A DNA stretch of 64,000 nucleotides from Ashinkailepas kermadecensis (taxonomy: Eukaryota > Arthropoda > Thecostraca > Neolepadidae). This document shows, one piece after another, positions 34,131 to 45,677 of the stretch; the stretch's first letter is position 1; every line of letters begins with the position of its first letter. The DNA lies in contig JAOTOM010005104.1 of the NCBI GenBank assembly GCA_034440615.1, positions 682,001 to 746,000 on the forward strand. The letters are read 5' to 3'. The notes beneath the pieces were generated by a model. That model worked only from the letters and a program-made list of their open reading frames with translations. It was not told the origin of the DNA and ran no database searches. The translations under genes and the position numbers were made by a program.

Positions 34131-34309
34131 GACACCCATGCTGATTCCTGTTCTGTGTATGTTTAGTTTCGTTAGGCCGCAGCTGTTGATTGTCTGTCGG
34201 CTGTTTAACGTTGTTTGTTTGGCTGTTGACTGGCGATAGGCGATCGCTTTTCAATGATTATGTTCTGACTATGCTTCAGTACTGGATTGACAACTCAATA
34301 TCGGAGGCA

Positions 34310-35660
34310 TCGTCCTGTAGCTCAGCATTTGAGGTTTTGCTTTTTAAAATCCACGGTCTTAGTGGCCCTGCGCTCACTTGACTGAAGTTCTATTTGGAAG
34401 GAAGGAAGCAGAGAGTAGGTCAACTGAGGAGTATCAGACCTGTGATGGCTACTAGGAATCAGTTTGGGGACCAGAGGGTGGCATGGTATCACACTTGCTA
34501 TTTCATTATATGCGTAAGTGACGTACCGTGGCGAAGTTTTCTTACCGTTGCACGTTGACGGTAAGAAGTTTTCACTTCCTCATGTTTGCAGACAACCTCA
34601 AATTATATCGGAAGGTTTGTAAAGTTGCTGACGCCATTGCGCTGCGTGCAGAAGCTAACTCAATCGTGTGCTGAGTTAATGATTGGAAATGAAGCTCAGG
34701 TGTGTCCAAATGTGCTCTCGCATAACTTTCAAACGTGACTCGATTGAGTTGAGTTGCAAAATTCACAGAACCATGTTGGAACATGCCACAACAATTCGCG
34801 GCCTCGGTGTCATGCTGGATCAAAAGCTTACTTCTTTAAAGCATATTAGTTCAGCAATGTCTAGAAGCAATAGAGCACTTGGCCTGTTCATTCGCATATA
34901 CCAGTCAGCCGCCCGTCGTATCGGGCTTCAGCGTAACAAACAAACACATCGCAGCGTGCGATACCAATGTCAGATATGTCTTAGAATACTGTTCTTGTAT
35001 TTGGTCATGTGCAGCACACGGCCATTTAGTGAGATTAGAGCGTGTGGGACACAAGTTGGTGATGTGGCTGGCTTGCCGCACGTGCAACCAACACCATCCG
35101 TGGGTTGCCAGAAACTAATAGGATTTTATGGCATGCAGCCACCGCATGCGAGACATGTTCGATCGGACATTTTGCTTCCATATAAAGTGTGCATCGGAAG
35201 TATGGATGCGCCAAACATTTTGGAGTACTTCGCTCTGAATGCGTCACATTGCACTACGAGGGGAGTGCCTGACTCTTTGTGGAACATTCCTTTTGGAAGG
35301 GTGAATGATGTATGAACATTCTTTTTATAAACCAGCCAGAACGTGTAGTCTCTTTATTGCATTGTCCCCGACCCGATATGCTGGATGATAACTTCAGACC
35401 GCGGAAAGACATGTCACGACATTCGCATTATCCAGTACCTGACCGTCGGATTGCCTTACATATTAATTGCATTGCACTTGTTTTGCTTTAGAATGTAATT
35501 GCATTGTTAGCACTGTGTATGTCATGGTGTAGTTACATATATAAGTTGCTTTAGAACAGTGTGTATTGTCCGTCTTATTCCCATGTATTGACTTTGCCTA
35601 TAACTGCACTTAAGGGCGTTGGCGGTTTAATGTCAATAAACATTGAACAATAAAAAGATG
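34310..35660 (+). mobile_element. Jockey-like non-LTR retrotransposon, 5'-truncated, decayed
   Basis: The fragment covers reverse transcriptase from before motif B to the C-terminus and then a 3' region. The stretch LLFKIHGLSG.AL and FYLEGRKQRV (34330-34410) precedes motif B (which is degraded); motif C is at 34582-34600. The C-terminal end, LPYKVCIGSMDAPNILEYFALNAS...RGVP, is typical of arthropod-type Jockey relatives. The 3' end carries CAATAAACATTGAACAATAAA (about 35634-35654), with an AATAAA signal. Stops (for example TGA at 34379) and frameshifts show decay. Confidence 0.8.
34582..35315 (+). pseudogene. Reverse transcriptase (motif C to C-terminus) of the Jockey-like element
   Basis: It opens with MFADNLKLYRKV: the catalytic FADD box reads F-A-D-N, because codon 34594-34596 is AAC. 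CSRITFKRDSIELSC, IRGLGVMLDQKLTS and SRSNRALGLFIR follow, which are the palm-thumb motifs (motif D and E region). From 34683 to 35315 one frame is open for 210 codons, although the stretch around 34915-35130 departs from the family pattern and probably contains compensated frameshifts. The enzyme would be inactive. Confidence 0.8.
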
Positions 35661-35956
35661 CCCATAAAGGGTAAATGGCCCCGACCAAACATTCACTCTT
35701 CATACCTTGTAACCAGAGTTCGAAACGGGCCCAGAGTACCAGAAGAGTGCACACACGTGGTAAGAGGTAGATTACGTAGAATCTGCCCAACATGCACATT
35801 TTATGGAAGATCAGCCTAGTAGTTTCTACCTGATATTCATCCCTCTGCAGATAGTATAAGAACAGAGAGTAAATACTGCAAATATATTACTAATTACTCT
35901 GGAAATATAATTTAATATACAGTGACATAACACACTCAGAGGAAATTGAGTACACA

Positions 35957-36690
35957 CATGAAAGCTTCCAACCTCATCACACAGCTGAGTGCCCTGATGC
36001 GCTCATTTGGTATTGAGTGCACCCTGTTAGTGGGACGAACTGCATCTTCTCCCAGCAGAGAGGTCAGCGAGCCTACAGAATAGGAAGAACAGGAAAACAA
36101 CGCGGTAGCTGAGGATTCCTCAGGATCTGCTGCCACAATCGCAACGTCTGAGAAGAACCGGAAGATGGAATGGTCTATGGCCCAGAGGACCAAGAAGTCC
36201 GCGAAACAAGCATGCTCACAATCCATCTCCTCAGCATTCCCTTCCTTACCTTCGCCACATCCTCACCCCTCAAACCCAACCGCCGGTCCCCCAAATCTAA
36301 ACCTACATCAAAACCATCTATCCTACATGATCTTGCCGGACAGGAAGCCGAGTGGAGCGCACGCGAGGCGAGACGTGTGGATTTGACTAAGTGGGAGCTC
36401 GCCAGGCTCTCAATCTAGCGCTGGAAGGGGAAAAGGCTACGTCGTCCGGGGTGTCTTCCGCCGCTCAGAAGGAGATTTGTATCTCTATCCAGTTGGTCAG
36501 CCCACGAAGTCCCCGCAACAATAGGGCCGCCTCCACCACTCCCACCACCCCCATCCCGGCTGGCGGGGGGGGGCGTTCCACCGCAGCCTGCAGCAACTCG
36601 CGAGGAGAAACGATTTCCTCCATGGGAGACCTCTCCGACGAAGAAAAGCAGTCCGAGGATCCGTCAGCGAACTCCCTCGCTAGGGTCTGA
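35957..36690 (+). pseudogene. ORF1 (gag-like) remnant
   Basis: From ATG at about 35955 the frame starts MKASNLITQLSALMRSFGIE, continues past one stop (near 36080) with a Glu/Ser-rich segment, then a basic stretch (RTKKSAKQ) and Pro-rich sequence. In another frame HDLAGQEAEWSAREARR..LTKWELARLS follows, a helical charged segment. Known of such elements: ORF1 binds RNA. I see no intact zinc knuckle, so the assignment rests mainly on position directly before the endonuclease. Confidence 0.5.
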
Positions 36691-36819
36691 GGTCAGAGTG
36701 AAACTGAATCCTGATCCTGATAGACCCTGTGGTCGGGTGTATGCTTAAGCATTTTGTTTGCTTCTCTTGGTGTGCCTTTGAAATTCTTAATCAAGTTGTA
36801 AATAGTTCCGTTGCAATAT

Positions 36820-37510
36820 AATTTACAGTGGGATGTCAAGGGGCTGCTAACAGCTCTTGACGACTTGCAAGCCATTTTAAGTAAGCACTGTCCTTCCACG
36901 ATATGCATTCCAGAAACGAAACATTCATCGAACTCTTATGTAGTCCTTAAGGAATATGCAGTGCATCGCAGGGGCATGCCAGCAAACACAATTACCAAAG
37001 GCGCGTACTGATTGCGATCCATAGTAGCATTCCCAATAATGTAGTAAAACCAGACGGAATTGCAGGCCGTCGCTGTAGAAAAAATATTTCAACCACAATC
37101 CACTTATAATTTGTTCTTCATATCTGCCACTTGGTGTGGTATTTCCAACACCAGATTATAGGCGAGTGATTTATGGGCTCCGGCCCCCACCCTCTTTTTA
37201 TTTCTAGACCATTTTAAGTCGCACCACACTGCATTGGGGTGCAGCGAGGTGAACCCTGGCGTCGCCGTTTGCAATATTTGATACTGGCTGAAGATCTTTG
37301 TGGCTTAAGCACAGGGGCACGCACTCACGTCATATACTCATCAGGCAGCACATCAGCATTAGATCTGGGCCTTGCCAGTCCGCACTTAGTTCCGCTCTTC
37401 GAATGGTCGGCAAGTGAGAGTCCACTGGGCAGCGACCATTTTCCGGTTTGGCTACGATATCGGGGTGACATACGTCTCGGACAGAGACCACAAAGATGCA
37501 ATGTTAGGTA
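36820..37510 (+). pseudogene. Apurinic-like endonuclease domain of ORF2 (frameshifted)
   Basis: The N-terminus reads LQWDVKGLLTALDDLQAILS, then CPSTICIPETKHSSNSYV with the catalytic Glu in the position of xQETK. A stretch in another frame gives LDHFKSHHTALGC (about 37207-37240; GDFNAHH in active enzymes). The end reads IYSSGSTSALDLGLASPHLV and SPLGSDHFPVWL (about 37330-37450), which holds the conserved SDHFP. Known of the family: the enzyme nicks target DNA to prime reverse transcription. In HFKSHH the Asn-equivalent is Lys, and frames change at least twice. Confidence 0.85.
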
Positions 37511-37539
37511 AGCGGACTGGACAGGCTTTGAAGAAGGCC

Positions 37540-38400
37540 CCTCTCCCTTATTTTGAATCGCGATTAATGATATTGGCCAGGCACTACCAAAACAAATCCA
37601 TCAATCGTTGTACGTAGATGACTTTGCCGTTTGAACTCGAGCATCTGTAGCACGAACCCTAGAAAGGCAGCTCCAGTTGGATGCAGCGAAGCTCGATAAG
37701 TGGAGTATTTTCAAGGGTTTTAGATTCTCGATCGCAAAAACGGCAGCTTACATGTTCCCCGACGAAGTCGACCAGGAAGCGTACTGGATTTAAAACTGCA
37801 TAGACAGTAACTGCACACGCAGCCACTCTTATTATAGGCGATGCGTTAAGTTCTTGGGAGCGCATCTTGGATAGGCGATGCGTTAAGTTCTTGGGAGCGC
37901 ATCTTGGATAGGCGATGCGTTAAGTTCTTGGGAGCGCATCTTGGATAGGCGATGCGTTAAGTTCTTGGGAGCGCATCTTGGATAGGCGATGCGTTAAGTT
38001 CTTGGGAGCGCATCTTGGCTCCCGTCGGAATTATGAAGAACATTTTAGGATACTTAGATAAATACTTCAAAGCTTTAAATATTTTTAAGGCTGTCTCAAG
38101 AACATCTTACGGTTCTCATCGATAGACGCTTCTGCCTCTATATCGCTTGTTGATAAGATCGAAGGATTGATTACATACGTTTTGTGTACGATGGAGCCTG
38201 TAAAACCAGAAAGCGTACCCTCGATACAATGCATCATGCAGCCCTGCGTATTGTCATTGGTGCATTTAGAATGTCGCCAACGACCGTCTCCTCGCCGAGG
38301 AATTATGAGCCACCACTGGCCTTGAGACGAGAATACCTCGGGCTGCGTTACGCTGTGGAGCTGCGCTAGTTTCCGGAGAATCTAGCTTATCGTGCTGTTT
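37540..38400 (+). pseudogene. Reverse transcriptase of the I-like element, internally deleted
   Basis: Right after the endonuclease the sequence reads INDIGQALPKQIHQSLYVDDFAV (split here as INDIGQ and SLYVDDFAV, 37563-37630). Motif C (YVDD) is intact, but motifs 0 to B, several hundred residues, are absent, so a large internal deletion must lie near 37510-37560. The next motifs are ERQLQLDAAKLDKWS and FRFSIAKTAA. Then follow RCVKFLGAHLG, in the expanded repeat, and the thumb LDTMHHAALRIVIGAFRMSP and LALRREYLGLRYAVELR (38235-38369). Stops and frameshifts abound. Confidence 0.85.
37837..38019. repeat. 37-bp tandem repeat, 4.9 identical units inside the RT
   Basis: Units start at 37837, 37874, 37911, 37948 and 37985. 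The unit begins GGCGATGCGTTAAGTTCTTG and ends GCATCTTGGATA. I find no difference between units. The original single copy codes for RCVKFLGAHLG in the RT; 37 is not divisible by three, so each added unit shifts the frame. Confidence 0.97.
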
Positions 38401-38670
38401 GTTTCCGGCGCATGCGAATACTTCCCAGAGAAGAGAGAAACCGAGGCTTCCAGCTTTCAATCCGGATATGGAACGTTTTCAACGAAAGCCCGATAAACGT
38501 TGGGATAATTATACGTTACCAGCAGCTCTTCATATCCCCTTGGCAATTGGTACGACCGTGTGCCACTCCTGTTTAGATACCTCGCTCAGAGTCCCTGCAG
38601 CACATGTCTTCGTACGAAGGATGCATACTCATCTTTACTGAGGCGTGGGTGAGCGAAACACTTTGCATTC

Positions 38671-40010
38671 ATGTGTGAGAATGATATTCGCACTTTCCGA
38701 CTACCGACCCGGGCTTCCGCATGCACATGCGATTTGATCATCCCAAGGTGTAGGAACAAGGGGACAGGAGGCCATGCCCCCCCCCCACACACACACACTT
38801 TTCATGAAAGCTTAACCCGCCCCTTTCTTTCCGGCCAGATCGTCACAGCCCGTCTCGGGATGGGGGGGAAATTAGAGGGGTCCTTTATGCCCTCTCTAAT
38901 TTCCAAACTAAGCGTTGCACAAAACAAAAGTTTTTTTCCGGAACCAGTCCTAAAATGTCCCCCCCCCACCCAAGTGACGTCACTAGGTGGTCTATGTGAT
39001 CACGACTGATATGTTCTTGGCTCTGGGGTGTTCATTTTTGGGGAGATTTAAAAAAAAGTATTTGGAATCAGAAAAGGAAAGAGAAATCGACCATGGCCGT
39101 AAAATTTTTGCCCACCCGAAAATCAAAATTGTATTTTTTTAGGTTTCAAAAGTATGAGTCCGATTTTCTTTAAATTTTATTTTCTAATCGGTAGAGCTGA
39201 CCGCAAAGCGTTTTAAGTCAAATTTTTCCCCCCCCATGAATTTTTTCTTGCCAGAATCTTCGATTTTAGCCCTAATGGGCAAATATGCCAACCTAATACG
39301 TCATCAAAAAAATCAAGTTCCTCTGGTGCGTTTCGTTGCATCCATAAAGATAGCAGACGCTGAAAATTTAATTCCAATATCTTTATCCCTTAAAGGATGA
39401 TGACTGGTTGAACATTTTTGTAGATGACCTCACTTGACCTTGGATAACTCATTAACCATAGATTACCTGACTTCAAAATTGTCACACAACATGCCAAATT
39501 GATGTGGAAAAACGTGTGAAAATTTTCGACGCGCTGCCGTGCGCCGTTTTTTCGATATCCGTGGGCAACCTTGGGGAATGGTCGTAAAAAGATCCCCCCC
39601 GAGACCCCGAGAGATCCCCTGTTAATATTAATGCTTTGGAGATGCATGATAAGAATCGACTTAAAAATGGGTTTTGACCCCCACCCCTCCCCCTCCCCAC
39701 ATTTTTTTAGAGGTTTCTACACCTCTCCAGCTGACCGCAATTATAAAGACTCTGTGTTTTGCTTCAATATTTGATAAACTCTTATTTCTTGTATGCACAG
39801 AATCCCCAGGCAGTCTTTTAGCATTAATCAAATTTTATACATGCCACCCGTTGTTGCAAAATATTCTTGTGCGTCTGATTGCACTCAAGGCAGGTGAGAA
39901 AAAAAAACTGCAACGTTGCTCTTGATTCCTAGCCACGTTGAAATAAGGGGAAACGAGTTGACCGATGCTACGACTCAGCGCAGATCGCACTAAGCGCATG
40001 TACCTGCTTT
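38671..40010. other. Non-coding DNA with C-rich tracts, possible decayed DNA transposon
   Basis: Runs of C (38778-38787, 38958-38966, 39228-39235, 39595-39600) and CCCCACCCCTCCCCC occur together with CTGACCGCAA (39198 and 39730). AAGTGACGTCACTAG near 38973 contains a TGACGTCA palindrome. The mix resembles ends of DNA transposons, but I find no matching terminal repeats. Confidence 0.3.
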
Positions 40011-42575
40011 CCCCCTTCCGGACACCGATTACTACGCAATTTCCTCGTCGCTTACTTATTCAAAATGGCAAAACACAAGGACAAAGAACTTCGGAACAAG
40101 CTAAAGGAGATTAACCAGAACTGAGAACCGGAACCGGACCATCGTCACGGTGGGATTCAAGAAAGGAGATAATACCCAGTCGACTGAGAATTGGTCACTG
40201 CTATGCTACCCATTGCTATCTGCTATGCAGAAACGAGCAACTGCGATGTCCTAGATTCCCTGCACGTTTGACGATGCGCCATGCCTTGTACTCGTGTAGA
40301 GGCTACGATAGGGAGTACATGCGACACTAGGTCAACTGCTAGGTTGCTAACAAATTCCGGCATACTGCGGGATGAGTCTCCAATTGTACATAACGGTAAG
40401 CTTTGTGCTTTTTTCGAAATAGGATTCGAGGCTATTTACACGCCGAGATGAAATGATTACTTGCTACACTATTCTTGAAGACGTATTCATAGTTTAGTAC
40501 GATTAAGGAGTTAATGATCATTGATATGGTCCACGCGCCTATGCACCGCAAAACCAACTAACTGAACCGTACACACGCAAGCCTAGGCATTTTACCCATG
40601 CACGGCTCGGAACACTTTTTACACAATCATGCATTCATCATGAACAAGGTAGGCATGATGCCTCCTCAGGAATCGTCCAAGTTGACATTACTGCCTGCCT
40701 AAGGTGCAGGCAGTGATGTCCATGTTCAGATATAACTTTCCATCATAATTTTCGAAGAAATTGCACGCCACTCTGTTCGTTGGTTATTCGGTATATGTGA
40801 TGCATTGACTGTTGGTCATGTAGGTGTTTCTCTCAGTAAGTCACGTTTACAATCGTATAGAAATGCCTAAGGGATCAGGTTATGTTCACCCGCATGTTTG
40901 TACAGTCTCCATATAATTAGGTAGGTATTTATGCAGGTCCAACAATCTTGCCTACAAACTCATCTGGTCGTTTTTCCGCAGGATGAGTTCAGTAAAGCCA
41001 ATAACCTATTGTCTATTACGTCGTGCCAATTTTCAGCGGCATGTAATCGTTCAAAAACTTTAAATATTGGAACCACATGACATAAACCCACCGATAACAA
41101 TATTGAAATTGGGAGCGAGAGACAGGTTTCTGAACTTCAGCAATAAGGGTGGTGTTCGGATGGTGTTTATACAAATTAAGTAGAAAGCCATTAAGGCCAT
41201 GACCAGATATTGCTATATTGCGCTAATCAGATTCGAGAAAATTTGGATGTTGCCATCAATATTTAACACCGGGTGCTGCCAAGTCCCCAGAAAAGCAAGA
41301 GTACAGTAATACTCAGGTAAGCATCACTGGATGTGCACAGGTAAGCATCACTGGACGTTTATTACATGACGTTGAGGATGCAATTTAAAGAAATCGATCG
41401 CTTAACGAGGGTCCTTAATTATTTCAGAAGAAGTTCAATATTGCTTAAGTGCATTCAAAGTTACTCACACTTCCAAATTCGTTGATTATAATACAATTCC
41501 ATCACCAGCTCATTACATTTTCAGCTATATCAAAGACCGGGTTGCTCATACTCAGTAGAACGTAGGACAATGCAGTTGATTAAATCAACATGAACCAATC
41601 AATGACGTAATTTTTCCCGCAAAAGCTGGCTTTTTATCTCTGCTTTCCTGCTCGGGGCATGCATGTTAAGGACAAATTGAACGGGGTCGAAATACGATTT
41701 GAACAAATATTCCATATACCACATCCTAAGTCACGCCCGTGGTTTCTTGACGTCTAGCACTTACGTTTTCGAAGTATCGTGCATAGCAAAAGGGGCAAAG
41801 GATGTCCGAGCCAGGATGGAGAGCAAGTGAACTGCAGTATTGGAAAGCAATTCCAAATCAACATTTAATTTGGTATAATTGTGCATTGATATACATAGTA
41901 TGGTATTGATATACATGGTATTGATATACATTGGATGTTAACATATCATTAAAAATATTGACCAGCTGATTGCAGTTTTTCGGATAGGCCGCCACATCGT
42001 TTAGTTATCAGTGCGCTGGCTCTGTATCATATCGTAAGTGAAGCGTCTGCTCGAGAGTAGCGTGTCATAAATTGAAGGTCGGAGATGCCTAGGTGCATAA
42101 TTTGTATTTCTTGTTTTTTTTTCGTCAGCCACACGGTATTTATTTTGAGTGACTGTTGGACCGGTTTCCATGTTATAGGAGAATCAGTGCAAAAACAACC
42201 AGTCACTTCATGACATAATTGAAATTTGAAGAGTCCGGTATGAATCCCAATATACTTGCCACGGTTTTTAAATTTTGACATTGCACCTACCATTAATTTT
42301 CCAAGAAAATATTTTGCCTGGGGATGAGGTTTCATTAACAATCATTTTTAACGTTCCAGATAGGCTTTACTTAAGTGACGTGATGAAGCTGATTAGCATG
42401 CATAAGTACTTCAATCAGTAGAGAGATTGTATGAAAGATATTACAGATTAGAGAGAGATTAGATTAGAAGCACGATAGGGTAATATATTGTAGGCGAGTT
42501 TTGTTCTGCTGGCTGGGATAGTTTCGATTTGTTCTCGCTCCGCGATAACTTGTTAGCAAATCAAATAGCCGTTAT
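40011..42575. other. Unassigned DNA
   Basis: No open frame of note. A 15-bp stem with 7-base loop lies at 40684-40720 (GACATTACTGCCTGC / GCAGGCAGTGATGTC, one G-T pair). A short duplication CAGGTAAGCATCACTGGA lies at 41315-41355, and ATTGATATACAT repeats lie at 41885-41935. Confidence 0.45.
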
Positions 42576-44034
42576 TTGCCCTTGTATCTACAGGGCGTGT
42601 GATTAGGGCAACATCAACGGATTGCCGTGCAACAGTTTCGACAGAAAACAGCGGGCAGACTCCGACACGTGTCTTTAAACAGTTCGTTCCCCAAAGTTCC
42701 TCTGGACACACTAACAGTCCACCGCCCATCCAGACGTCTGCTCAGATCGGCCGTCAAGTCCCGTCTGCCAGCAGGTCTGCTCAACACCGCCGTCCAGCCC
42801 CGTCTCTGACTCGTCTTCTCTCCTACGTTGTCAAGTCTCGTCTCCCAGCGACAAGTTCGGACACATGGATGTAGATATAATTATGCGGCATGTTTCATTA
42901 CTAATGAGCGTGAAAAGTAACTTCGTTAGTAACTTCAGTAACTTCAGTTCACAGTAGCTAGCTAATAGCAACTTTAGCTTACATTGTAACTTCGCTATAA
43001 TGTGAGCAGATGTCATCATCTAAACATATGTTACTGCCTATCTAACTACAATCTCTTCAAGTTCTAAAGACATCAATCCATGAACAAGCCGCACCAAGGT
43101 AGAGGTAGGTAAGGTGCCAATGCTGTGCTACGATTATGTAGGGTTCGTATCAGCTAATATAGGTCTATCGGCATTATGGGTTGTGCTGTAAAGCTACTGC
43201 TGGATGTATGGTAGCATATGAACAGACGTTTCACATATCAACCTGCCATAAATTGCTATGTTAATAATGTTTTCTCACTAAATGCAACCACACTTAGCCT
43301 GCCAACCCATACTTCACCCTCCCAGGATCACTTCTGAGACACTTAGGATTTTCGTTGAAAAAAAAGTAAGTTGTCCCTGGCATATTACCAGATTTGCACT
43401 TTTCATATACCTGAGGTCTTATATGCTCTATAGATATGCTAATTAATCATGAATTCAAGTAGAACAAATCAGAACAGAACATTGGGATATCCATTTTTTG
43501 ATAGTTTTACTGTGTTTGTTTCATATATTTTGAAGTTCAATTAGGTGTTATAATTTTGTGAATGATCTCAATGTTAATTATCGCTTATGGAAAAATATTG
43601 TGGTTTTCAGGAACAAGATGGTTAAACCTTCGTTTTGAAAGAACAAGCGCAGCAAACACAGCAAAGTGGAGAATCAAGCCCGGCCCAGCCCAGGCCCGTT
43701 CCTATATATAAGGCATGGGCCCGGCCTTACTACTATCCAGGCCCGGCCCTAAACCCATAGGCCAACCCAGTCCAATTCGAACACCGCTTGTAATTCATAG
43801 CTGTAGCAGTGGACGGCCGAGGTGGCTTTTTTGTGCTTCGCATGTTATGTGCTCTTGACATCATGTTATTGCTATGGTGACCGGGGAAAAAGAAGAAGGT
43901 GGCCAGCCCAGCGTGCTCGCGGATCCGAGGGCGAGAGAGCACGTCAAAACGGATCAGAGCAGCCCAGGTATCTCGAAACACAACTGAAGTGATCGTCACG
44001 ACCACGGAACGGGAAGCTCGATGAGATGTGACGG
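42576..44034. other. Unassigned DNA
   Basis: A pyrimidine- and CAG/GTC-rich stretch (42600-42860) is open over 91 codons on the plus strand without a recognisable domain. GGCCCGGCCC-type blocks lie at 43678-43760. Confidence 0.4.
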
Positions 44035-44275
44035 ATAGTGCAGGCGTGCAGATGTACAGGTGTACATGTGTGAAGGTATACAGACGTGCAGGTGTGCAGG
44101 TGTAGATGTGTGGAGGTGCACAGATGTGCAGGTGTACAGGTGTACACTGTACAGATGGTCAGGTGTGTAGGTATACAGGTGTGCAGGTATACATTGTGCA
44201 GGTGTATAGATGTATAGGTGTGCAGGTGCACAGGTGGAAAGGTGCAGATGTGCAGGTGTGCAGGTGGGCTTTGAC
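44035..44275. repeat. GTGCAGGTGTACAGGTG-type degenerate ~9-bp array
   Basis: Short units such as CAGGTGTGC, CAGGTGTAC and CAGATGTGC repeat with about 9-base spacing. On the minus strand the translation is a run of PAHLY/TCTS tripeptide-based repeats. Confidence 0.85.
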
Positions 44276-44603
44276 TCTAATTGCCGCGCAGCTGACATCC
44301 CTGTGTCCGTTTCAGGTGAGCGACGAGTGAGCTTCGTGACATTCTGGAAGGCTGATGTTACATGACAAGCACGCCAATTCAGAGGTGAATAACCGATGCG
44401 CGACCATGCACTTTCTCAGTCACAAAGCTTGCTGTTTTTGCCTTCGATATTGGCATCTTTTCAATGAATCGAAATGATCTGAGCAGCGGAACTAAGGCAT
44501 GCGAATATCATCGTAGTCCATCTACCATGAACGGCACGACTTAGAAGCATATTACAAGTGTATTAATACAGATAGATCCACATATATGGACCATATCTAA
44601 TAG

Positions 44604-44872
44604 ATAATATGAGCAGTCATTTTCTCTTAGCCTTTCCACCTACCCTAGATATTCCTCTACCCATTGAATAGCAGGTGTGATGGTGCTTTTTGCGACTTGT
44701 CTCTACTCGTCGGACACATTGCTAGCTACCATAGATATTATCTATGGTAGCTAGCAATGTGTCCGACGAGTAGAGACAAGTCGCAAAAAGCACCATCACA
44801 CCTGCTATTCAATGGGTAGAGGAATATCTAGGGTAGGTGGAAAGGCTAAGAGAAAATGACTGCTCATATTAT
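44604..44872. repeat. Nearly perfect 269-bp palindrome (134-bp arms, 1-nt centre)
   Basis: The centre is T at 44738. The left arm runs 44604-44737 and the right arm 44739-44872. By eye I find no mismatch between them. The arms start with ATAATATGAGCAGTCATTTT and meet at CTACCATAGATA / TATCTATGGTAG. Flanking sequence is not symmetric. There is no open reading frame. If transcribed it would give a long perfect hairpin RNA. Confidence 0.97.
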
Positions 44873-45677
44873 ATTTAAGATATTTATGTTGTTTATGTTG
44901 TTTCGTGCAAGGCATCAACAAACATGCGTATAATTATTGATGTAGTCATGTAAGCCTTCAAAGGCACACATACAATGCAATGATATTTAAATATTGTTTT
45001 GCGAAGCTCCATACCAGCAGACACAGACCGTGAAGCGTCATCATATCAATGTGCCAAGACTACGTGGATGGTTGTGCACCTTTGCTTTGAGCGAGCAGGG
45101 AGTGAGTGTAGAAACGTCCACTGCACGGTGAGTATTAAAAAAGCTTGCGAAGCAGAGAACCACGACGAACTAAACTTCGCTGAACAGCGTTCACTCGACC
45201 ACGTGGCACTGCCCAAAGGAACACAGCTCTAGTGGCTGCTAATTTCCACAGTCCGACGATATTCGCCGGCCTGCGCCACATTCGGTTGCATTTTGCGCGC
45301 AAACAATGCTACGGCAGAAGAGAAATGATTGCCACTGTTGCCGTCCATACAGGGCAGCACTATTGCAGTATGGATCGGACTTGTGCGCTATTGGTGTACA
45401 CTATGGGGCTGTGATTGAGACGGACACCGCGTGGCGTGGGCTTGGGACAGACGTGTGCTTATAATTAGCAGTTTTAGCATGCGGTTTTCCTCAATGGCGA
45501 TCTCGTTAATATGACGTAAAAAGTGAGCTTGATATTGAGGGTGACCCATGCCGAGCATTTCAGTGCCGCTTTCCAAGCCAGCATCATCTGGTGCATATGT
45601 GCCTCGAACTGATGAGATACTTAGGGAATATCTGATTGAGTTGATTTGGTGTTTCATGCTTGCATACGTTGCTTGGC
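44873..45677. other. Unassigned DNA
   Basis: Short open frames only; nothing recognisable. Confidence 0.45.

Larger units (their letters stand above)
35940..38670 (+). mobile_element. I/Jockey-superfamily non-LTR retrotransposon with ORF1 and ORF2 remnants
   Basis: This is the most complete element in the window. It holds an ORF1-like segment (35957-36690), an apurinic-type endonuclease (36820-37500), a reverse transcriptase that has lost its first half, an expanded 37-bp repeat, the RT thumb and a trace of the start of RNase H near 38620-38650 (LIFTEAWVSE in the position of YTDGS). Every domain is broken by stops or frameshifts. The layout corresponds to two-ORF elements with RNase H known from arthropods. 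Confidence 0.85.

Noticed and set aside
42599..42874. Long terminal repeat or promoter, suggested by GTC/CAG-rich sequence resembling 60000-60280
   Set aside because: The resemblance is compositional; I could not align the two stretches convincingly.
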